Part shown: positions 57,921 through 64,000 of the stretch, piece by piece
Layout: each line of letters opens with the position of its first letter
How positions within the stretch are numbered: the first letter of the stretch is position 1
NCBI RefSeq assembly: GCF_014195445.1
Contig: NZ_JACIBT010000002.1
Span: 62,001 to 126,000, forward strand
Direction of reading: 5' to 3'
Source: Garicola koreensis
GTDB lineage: Bacteria; Actinomycetota; Actinomycetes; Actinomycetales; Micrococcaceae
Length of the DNA stretch: 64,000 nucleotides
Made by a program: the position numbers and the translations under genes
The notes under the pieces: model-generated
What the model saw: the letters and a program-made list of their open reading frames with translations, nothing else
What the model was told of the DNA's origin: nothing
Databases searched by the model: none

Positions 57921-59006
57921 TTACCCGGTGCTCCGGTTCGCCCGGCGGTTCTGGCCAAAAAGTTCCCAACCCAATCCTGTGAAGCACGGCCCCGACGTCG
58001 CCTCAGAGAACTTGATGTCATTATGGCCGCTGTTCCACTCAAGCACTTGGACCGAACCGTCGCGAGCAACAGTCAGATCCCATCCGATAATCGGGACCAC
58101 TGGGATTCGCCGGTGCAGCCGTTCCACTGCCTCGCGGCACGCTGCGTAGTTCGGCACTTCGTTGCCTGCGAAGACGAAGCCGGAGTCGGGGTGCCGGTCG
58201 ACCTCGAGCCAGTCCATCATGAATCCGAACGGACTGAAGGCGCCTGTAGCAGAATTGAGAGGGACGATGATCTCTGAATCGCCAGATACGTACTCGTCCG
58301 TGTCGCGACCAAACCGCATGAATGCGGCCCTGACCGTTATTCGCCCATCGGGCTCGACAACGCTTGTCATCCGCAGTGTACTCACCGAGCGGGCGGCGAC
58401 CTCGGCGAAGACCTCGTGTTGGTCGATGAAGGGCTGAACGACACCGTCGGCTAGGGCATCAGCGACCTGCGTGAACCTGTCTCGATCGAGAATCTGCACG
58501 CCTCTGCCCTGATCGCTCCCGTCAGCTTTGAAAGCCACTCGCTCACATCCGGCAAACACGAGGTCAGTAAATGCTTCCAATGACGTGACCGGTTCCAGTG
58601 ACGCGTTGAACAGCCGGCCCCCGACCACGTACCCGGCGTCGGGTATTTCATTCTCGTCTCCAAAGATGCGCGCGGTGATCGACCGCGTGTCAGAGAGTCC
58701 GCCATACCGGCCTTCGATCGCCGGAAGGACCACCGCCATGTAGTAGTTGTCGGGGATCCAGCCCTCGCGGAACTCACCGGCTATCGCGCTGTAGACGTAC
58801 AGCCACGGCGCAAATCTTTTGGAACCGAGCACATCGACGGCGTAGCTGTCAGCTCGTGCCTTGAGATGCCCCGGAAGCGGGCCTTTCGCGGATTCGATCG
58901 ATTTGAGCACTTTCGCAGCCTTGCGGCCGTTCAATCGGGCGCGGACTCGCATCCGCAGATCGTCCTCGGCTCGCTCTATCGTGTCCAAGTTCACGCGAAC
59001 TTTCAT
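57921..59006 (-). CDS. Sugar-transfer-associated ATP-grasp protein
   Basis: This roughly 361-residue protein is of the ATP-grasp group (PF14397-like) found in polysaccharide clusters. It shows GCERVAFKADGSDQGRGVQIL, VVQPFIDQHEVFAEVA and IGWDLTVARDGSVQVLEWNSGHND, giving the nucleotide and metal sites. ATG 59006 is used, because the longer frame adds 51 residues with no support; AGAGGGG lies just upstream. It stands separate from the main EPS operon by about 580 bases. Its reaction is unknown, but it could join an acid to a sugar amine. Confidence 0.83.
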   Translation of the reverse strand: MKVRVNLDTIERAEDDLRMRVRARLNGRKAAKVLKSIESAKGPLPGHLKARADSYAVDVLGSKRFAPWLYVYSAIAGEFREGWIPDNYYMAVVLPAIEGRYGGLSDTRSITARIFGDENEIPDAGYVVGGRLFNASLEPVTSLEAFTDLVFAGCERVAFKADGSDQGRGVQILDRDRFTQVADALADGVVQPFIDQHEVFAEVAARSVSTLRMTSVVEPDGRITVRAAFMRFGRDTDEYVSGDSEIIVPLNSATGAFSPFGFMMDWLEVDRHPDSGFVFAGNEVPNYAACREAVERLHRRIPVVPIIGWDLTVARDGSVQVLEWNSGHNDIKFSEATSGPCFTGLGWELFGQNRRANRSTG

Positions 59007-59186
59007 GCCTACCCCTCTGAAGTCATGTGCTGTGAGCCTATCAGGAGGGCTCTGTCTTAGGGTGTTCACGGCGTGAGTGCGTTGGAGAGCTGTAGACGGA
59101 TGAGGGTGCCCTGGGATCGGGTCGGTACCAGGGCGTTCGCCGGCACAGAGCACGGTCACCAGGAGGCCTCCGAGGGGCTGCGAGGG

Positions 59187-61811
59187 TCAGTCTGCGCTCA
59201 GCAGGTCCAGGGAGATCAGCTCCACCCGGTTCTCGCACCCGAACCGCTGCAGCAGTGCCGAGATGGCCGCCTCCACAGTGCGTGGGGACAGATTCAGCCG
59301 CCGGGCGATGGCTTGGGTGGAGCGTCCTTGGAGCAGACCAGCGACGACGGCGCGCTCGCGGTCGTCCAGCTCAAGATCCTCGAAGCTCTCCAGCAGTTCG
59401 GAGCGTTCTGTGGCCTGCTGCCGCAGCGTCAGCACTGTGCGCACGGTCTCTACCCGGACGCTGCGCTCCATTTGGGCCCGCCGGGTCCACCGGGCGGCGA
59501 TGATGGACAGCCCGAAGAAGGGGGCTCCTGCGGTGATCAGCGTCTGGGCTGCCTGAAGCGCTTCGCGGTCGGTGAGGTCTAACAGGTTGGTGGCCAGCAG
59601 GTGAACCATGCGGGTGCGGCCGGGCTGCTGGGCCCAGACAGCTGTCAGGGCCTGCTTGGCGGCGTCGGGGTTTCCGCCCAGCATGGACAGCAGCAGAATC
59701 TGCTGCTCCTGGTTCCACTCCTCGGCGTCGCTGGCTTCCCTTCCCAGCTGGGCAAGGGCTGCTGCGACCTCGTGGCGCGGCGGACCGCTGCCGATCAGCG
59801 CGAACCCCTGGCTCAGCAGACGCACCCAGGGAAGCCCGGGGGCGGATTTGGGCAGGATGCGGGTGCGGTGATCGTGGTGAGCGGCCGCTGAGAGTTCTGG
59901 GTCGACGTAGGAGGCGGTGGCCGCCACCAGCGAGGAGCCGAAGCGTTCCAAGCCGTAGGTGTCGGCGACCTCGAAGGCGGCCAGTGCGGAGACGGCGTGA
60001 GCGTGGGCGGTGACCATTCTGTCGTGCTGCATGGAGACGATCGAGGTCACCAGGTCGGCCACTCCGGCCAGCATCGGGCTGGTCACCGGTTTGCGGCTCC
60101 AGGCCTGCAGGTCTACCCGCAGCAGGTCGGTGTGCCAGTCGTGACCCATGGAGATCAGCAGCAGCACCGCGGCTGCAGCGTCCTCCACGTCGGGGTGGCC
60201 GCCTTCGCGGATCAGGTCATCCAGCAGCGAGGCCAGCAGCAGCCGGCCCAGATTGGGGTGCTGGCGCAGCCCTAGACGCGTGGCGAGCCAGAGCTGGGCG
60301 CAGATCGCTTCGTCCCACACCCCGGAGGCCCGCGCGGTGACCAGTTCGCGCAGCCACGTTTCCGGGTCTTCCTCCACCGGCAGGTTCAGCACACGTTCTA
60401 GGTGGTGGGCGTGGCCCGCTTCTCCGCTGGCCAGCAGGCCCGCAAGCAGCGGTTCGGCACGTTCGGGGTGAAAGATCTGCAGCCGTCGGGCGAGAATGAT
60501 GCCCTGGCGCTGGGCTTCGGCCTCTGGGGATCCGGGGCGGGGCTCCTCAGTGAGGCTGGTGATCAGCTGCTCCAACTGGGCCACGGCCTGGCCCACATGT
60601 CCCAGGGCCAGTTCGGCCCGTGCCCAGGCCGCCCGCAGGGTCGGGGTAATTTCCTCCGCGGCTGCGACGATGTCGGCGACATGGTGATACCAGCTGCGGA
60701 CGATGCACAGTCTGCTGGCCTGCTCTGCCACGGCGGCGTCGAGCTGCTCGCCCGCCAGGGCGGCCCACCAGGTCAGGGCGGCCTGGGAGGCCGGCCCGCC
60801 GTCGGCAGCAGGGATATGTTGGCCGATTTTGTACCACAGCCGGGTCAGTTCAGTGGTACCCAGGCGGACCCGCAGGGCGTAGGCGATCGCCTCGGGCAGC
60901 AGCTTCAGGTCGAGATAGCCCTGCTGTTGAACCAGGTCGGCGGCAAGAATGGCCTGACGGCGCAGGCTGAGCACCACGTCCTCGCCGAAGTGTGCGCAGG
61001 CCCACCGCTCCGGCAGGCTGCCGGCGCCGGCGAGCACGATCAGCAGTTCCTGCTCCTGGTCGGTGAGCCCGGAGAGCAGTTCTGCGCTGTGCTGAGCCAG
61101 TGCCTGGTGCACCGGGGTCTCATCGGTTGCCCACATCCAGATTCGTCCGTCCCGGTGTAGGACTCCGCTGGTTTCCGCCGCGGTGAGGATGCGCTCGATC
61201 AGCACCCGGTGGCCGCCGCTCAGGGCGGAGATGCGCTGCCGGGCCGCAGCAGAGACCGCTCCGCCCAGACGGCGCTGCAGGGCGCTCGCCATCAGCGGCT
61301 CAGTCACCGCTTCCGGGCTCAGCTCGGTCAGGCGCCCGGTCTCCTCCAGCGCCCGCAGAAACTCCGGTATATGCGTCTGGGTCGGCAGCAGCACCACCAG
61401 GCGCAGCAGGCCCTGGCGGGTCAGCTGAAGCAGTGTCTGCTCACCAGAGGTGTCGAGGTGCTCGGCTGATTCCAGCACCACCAGCGGCAGCCGGTCCTCG
61501 CGCTGGCCGGCATCCTTCGCCCACCGTCGCAGGTGATCGCCCACCGCCTCCGGTGGTGGGGCTTCTGCGACGATGCCTTCGGCCAGCAGGGCCACGATCA
61601 GCGGACAGTCGTTGGCCCCTCCTGTGATGGCCCCGTCGATGTGCAGCACGGTGGTTTCCTGGCCCAGTTTCTCCAGCACCTGATCGGCATCCCAGAGTCC
61701 GGGCAGCGTCAGGGCTGCGCTGTGTGTCCGCGTCACCTCCAGCACCGCCTGGGCCAGGTCTGCCGCGACGTCGTGGCCGGACCACGCAACTGTGTGGGCA
61801 GGCCTCCTCAT
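59187..61811 (-). CDS. Large LuxR-family regulator without a Walker A motif
   Basis: This 874-residue protein has the layout of the MalT/LAL class. The N-terminal part lacks the usual P-loop: LTLPGLWDADQVLEKLG stands at the position of the GxxGxGKT loop, and the Walker B-like strand is LPLVVLESAEHLD with Asp changed to Glu. The central part is helical and TPR-like. The last 65 residues are a LuxR HTH (LDDRERAVVAGLLQGRSTQAIARRLNLSPRTVEAAISALLQRFG). It overlaps the next gene by 4 bases (ATGA), and both run the same way. The regulon is unknown. Confidence 0.88.
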   Translation of the reverse strand: MRRPAHTVAWSGHDVAADLAQAVLEVTRTHSAALTLPGLWDADQVLEKLGQETTVLHIDGAITGGANDCPLIVALLAEGIVAEAPPPEAVGDHLRRWAKDAGQREDRLPLVVLESAEHLDTSGEQTLLQLTRQGLLRLVVLLPTQTHIPEFLRALEETGRLTELSPEAVTEPLMASALQRRLGGAVSAAARQRISALSGGHRVLIERILTAAETSGVLHRDGRIWMWATDETPVHQALAQHSAELLSGLTDQEQELLIVLAGAGSLPERWACAHFGEDVVLSLRRQAILAADLVQQQGYLDLKLLPEAIAYALRVRLGTTELTRLWYKIGQHIPAADGGPASQAALTWWAALAGEQLDAAVAEQASRLCIVRSWYHHVADIVAAAEEITPTLRAAWARAELALGHVGQAVAQLEQLITSLTEEPRPGSPEAEAQRQGIILARRLQIFHPERAEPLLAGLLASGEAGHAHHLERVLNLPVEEDPETWLRELVTARASGVWDEAICAQLWLATRLGLRQHPNLGRLLLASLLDDLIREGGHPDVEDAAAAVLLLISMGHDWHTDLLRVDLQAWSRKPVTSPMLAGVADLVTSIVSMQHDRMVTAHAHAVSALAAFEVADTYGLERFGSSLVAATASYVDPELSAAAHHDHRTRILPKSAPGLPWVRLLSQGFALIGSGPPRHEVAAALAQLGREASDAEEWNQEQQILLLSMLGGNPDAAKQALTAVWAQQPGRTRMVHLLATNLLDLTDREALQAAQTLITAGAPFFGLSIIAARWTRRAQMERSVRVETVRTVLTLRQQATERSELLESFEDLELDDRERAVVAGLLQGRSTQAIARRLNLSPRTVEAAISALLQRFGCENRVELISLDLLSAD

Positions 61812-64000
61812 CGGCTGGCCTGCCGTTGGGCCAGACGCGCGCGCAGCTGCATCCGGGAGCTGACGTCGAGTTTGCGGTAGATGTTGCGCACATGGGTGTG
61901 GACGGTCCGCACGGAGATGTGCAGGTCTGTGGCGACGTCGGCGGCGCCGGCGCCGGCCATCAGGTGCTTGGCGATCTCACCCTCCCGCGCCGAGAGCAGC
62001 TCGATGGAGGCGGCCTCGATCAGTTCCTGGCGGTCGGCGGCTGGTGGCTGTGGTGCGGAGCAGAACCGCAGCCCGGGACGGCCCGGGACCGGCTGGCCCA
62101 GGACGCGTTCGCGGGACTGCCGGTCGGCCAAAAGTTCCGCAGCGGCCAAGACTTCCGCTTTGACCTGGGCCCGACGCGCATAGTCGATGGTCACCTGCAG
62201 CAGCTGTGCGGGCATCTCCGCGCCTCGGCGCAGCAGCAGGCAGCGCAGCGCGGTGCGCCGCATTCCCGGCACCTGGTAGCTGCGTTGGAACACCTCTTCG
62301 ATGGTGTCGGCCAGTTCGCTCAGCGGAGCCCGCAGCAGCCAGCCCAGCAGCACGACCGAGTCGATGGTGGCATCGCGGAAGGTGCTGCTCAGGCCCAGGG
62401 GCAGCAGCTCGGGGGGTCCATCGAGTTCTGCTGAACGGCTTCCGGCGATCGACTGATCCATGGCCTCCATGAACCGCCGGGAGAGCGCACCGATCGGCAG
62501 TCCCGCCTCAAACTGGTTCCAGAGGTCCTGGGTCTGCTGGCGCAGCTGCTCGGTCTCCACACCGCAGACCAGGTCCTGCAAGAGGCGCTGTCCCTGAAGC
62601 GTCAGCGCGTAGAAGAGCCGGCGCTCCGGAGACTCGCCGTCGAACCAGCCTTGTGGGAATAGCTCGGCCCCGGGGTCGTTGAAGATCCGCGACATGCCCA
62701 GCCGTTCAATCACCCAGCCAGCCGCCAGGATCGGCAGCTGCGCCAGTGGGGTGGCGGTGGCGGCCCGCCACGAGGCATCGGCACGCTCGCTCTGGTCAGC
62801 CAGGGCAGCGGCATAGGCGTCCAGTGCGGCCCGGGAGGCGCGGATGAGCAGGTCGACGTCGACGAGGCTCTCATCACCCGCAGACGGGACCTCGACAGTG
62901 GGGGTGGGGACAGCGGCGGGGGAGACGGGCGTGTCGACGGGCGCAGCGGGGAACGCTTCGATGTACTGCTGGGGCTGGTAGTCGTCGAACACGTGCAGCC
63001 GGGCGCTGAGCTCCGCCAGGCTGGTGTCCTCCGGGTCGGGGGAGGACCGCAGGGCGCCGCGGATGAAGCTGCGCAGGGTGGCCGCTTGTGGATCCTCGAT
63101 GCCCTCCAGGGTGTGCAGCGCCGTGCGGGGTGCCCCGGAGACTGCCTGCACACTCGCGGTGAGGCAGATCCGGCGGGGGTCATGCTCGGCCAGTCCGGCG
63201 GCTAAGAACCGTGCCTGCTCCAACAGTCCGCGATCCAGATGAGCGGCAGCTGCCTGCATGATCGTGGTGTCGGAGGGTGTCTCCGCCGTGGCCGCCTGGT
63301 GCAGTGCACGGCTGGGGCTCGGCCCTGTTTTGGTCGTCGGCCCTGTTTTGGTCGTCGGCCCTGTGTTGGCGGGCGCGGTGGTGTTGGTCGGTCGCGCGGT
63401 GTTGGGCAGCGATGCTGGGCTGTTGGCAGCCGCCGGGTTGGTGGCCCCGGCGGAGAGCACCAGGGGGTGGCGCAGGATGGGTCGGTTCAGGTGGACGTAG
63501 CCGCCGGTGATCACCAGCAGCCCCGCCTCGGCCATCCAGAAGAGGGCGTCGCGGGTGTCCGCGTCGTAGGTGAACTCCCGCAGGGCGGTGCGCTCGCCCA
63601 CCGCCACCCGGCGCAGCAGCTCCACCGCCGCGGTCCCCAGGTCTTGGCGCAGCCGGGCGAGCATCTCTGCGGCGGTGAGCCGGTCCATCCAGGCTGGTGG
63701 GTGGGACATCGCGCTGACGCTGCCGCGGATGCTGATCCACCCCTCATTGAGTCCCACCTGCGCGGCGGTGCGCAGACCCCCGGCCGCACCGGAGGTGATG
63801 GCCCACAGGTAGTCGCCCAGAGTCGAAGTCGGGGCTGCCCCCAGCACCTCGTGCAGCAGACTGCGGAACTCGGCCTCGGAGAGCTCAGCCAGCTCCACAG
63901 TGAGCCCGCGCGGGCCCTGCATCGGCCTGCTGTAGCGGAAGCTCAGCCGGGTTTGGGAGGCGCAGGTCATGATCACCCCGGCCCGCTGCTCACGCAGCAG
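61808..64000 (-). CDS. LuxR-family regulator, cut by the window edge
   Basis: The frame is open to the right edge of the window, so the start and the N-terminal ATPase part lie outside it. The visible roughly 730 residues open with an LAL-type segment (LLREQRAGVIMTCAS, then LTVELAELSEAEFRSLL). A Pro/Thr/Asn linker built on 18-bp repeats lies in the middle (about residues 200-245). A TPR-like region follows, and the C-terminal HTH reads LSAREGEIAKHLMAGAGAADVATDLHISVRTVHTHVRNIYRKL. A GTG or ATG near 63976 is not accepted as the true start because homology continues upstream. It overlaps the next regulator by 4 bases. Confidence 0.85.
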   Translation of the reverse strand: MLREQRAGVIMTCASQTRLSFRYSRPMQGPRGLTVELAELSEAEFRSLLHEVLGAAPTSTLGDYLWAITSGAAGGLRTAAQVGLNEGWISIRGSVSAMSHPPAWMDRLTAAEMLARLRQDLGTAAVELLRRVAVGERTALREFTYDADTRDALFWMAEAGLLVITGGYVHLNRPILRHPLVLSAGATNPAAANSPASLPNTARPTNTTAPANTGPTTKTGPTTKTGPSPSRALHQAATAETPSDTTIMQAAAAHLDRGLLEQARFLAAGLAEHDPRRICLTASVQAVSGAPRTALHTLEGIEDPQAATLRSFIRGALRSSPDPEDTSLAELSARLHVFDDYQPQQYIEAFPAAPVDTPVSPAAVPTPTVEVPSAGDESLVDVDLLIRASRAALDAYAAALADQSERADASWRAATATPLAQLPILAAGWVIERLGMSRIFNDPGAELFPQGWFDGESPERRLFYALTLQGQRLLQDLVCGVETEQLRQQTQDLWNQFEAGLPIGALSRRFMEAMDQSIAGSRSAELDGPPELLPLGLSSTFRDATIDSVVLLGWLLRAPLSELADTIEEVFQRSYQVPGMRRTALRCLLLRRGAEMPAQLLQVTIDYARRAQVKAEVLAAAELLADRQSRERVLGQPVPGRPGLRFCSAPQPPAADRQELIEAASIELLSAREGEIAKHLMAGAGAADVATDLHISVRTVHTHVRNIYRKLDVSSRMQLRARLAQRQASR
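63321..63374. repeat. Tandem 18-bp repeats in the second LuxR gene
   Basis: Units starting at 63321 and 63339 are identical (GGCCCTGTTTTGGTCGTC) and a third diverged unit starts at 63357. They encode the TTKTGP repeats of a low-complexity linker. Confidence 0.8.

Noticed and set aside
1-64000. tRNA, rRNA, transposase, integrase or phage genes
   Set aside because: I looked for the usual protein motifs and tRNA-like cloverleaf patterns by eye and saw none; a tRNA search program would be needed to exclude tRNAs fully.

Overview
The window reads as a high-GC actinobacterial chromosome, most likely Micrococcales and in the style of the Micrococcaceae. The evidence is strong G/C third-position bias, the ribF - rpsO - pnp housekeeping block, a CmtR-type metal sensor with the mycobacterial cysteine pattern, a TIGR03085 protein and many GTG/TTG starts. 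The genus cannot be fixed from the sequence alone. I see no rRNA, tRNA, CRISPR array, transposase or phage gene.

Layout. 1-7700: a small membrane protein, ribF, a methyltransferase carrying an in-frame palindromic insertion, a MerR regulator with a perfect dyad in front of a SulP anion transporter, rpsO and pnp. 7738-12403: metal resistance on the minus strand (a His-rich CPH-type copper ATPase, an SPC-type ATPase and CmtR). 12518-22419: mixed metabolism (an FMN glutamate-synthase-like protein, NUDIX hydrolase, cupin, a two-domain serine hydrolase, ferredoxin, SRPBCC-epimerase fusion, MFS transporter, VOC dioxygenase, TIGR03085 protein). 22597-34203: an aldehyde dehydrogenase/aminotransferase pair, then an island holding an amidohydrolase, a sodium/solute symporter, an amidase and a cupin. 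The island lies between a decayed copy and an intact copy of a PucR regulator, followed by a second cupin.

34287-37948 (minus): four packed genes for a flippase-like membrane protein, a methyltransferase, a GT4 glycosyltransferase and a CDP-alcohol phosphatidyltransferase, probably making an unidentified membrane glycolipid. 38162-41523: a CstR-controlled persulfide/sulfide detoxification operon with two operator palindromes, CstB-like persulfide dioxygenase-rhodanese, rhodanese-DUF2892, TauE exporter and CstR. 41622-44134: an APC permease and a lipoprotein separated by four 16-bp tandem repeats. 44305-46269: a toxin-antitoxin island (VapBC, an orphan MNT nucleotidyltransferase, YefM-YoeB) with gene relics. 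46333-59006: a TRIC channel and an exopolysaccharide region. In the latter a methyltransferase and ugd read forward, and a tightly overlapping minus-strand operon runs from a chain-length/pseudo-kinase protein through a polymerase, WecG, GT2, flippase and TupA-like ATP-grasp to a WcaJ-type priming transferase, with a second ATP-grasp gene upstream. 59187-64000: two overlapping large LuxR-family regulators, the upstream one cut by the window edge.

The points most worth a second look are the pucR duplication that brackets the amide-catabolism island, the non-ATG (ATT) start of the symporter, the palindromic element translated inside a methyltransferase, the serine hydrolase with one active and one dead domain, and the four-gene glycolipid-like cluster.
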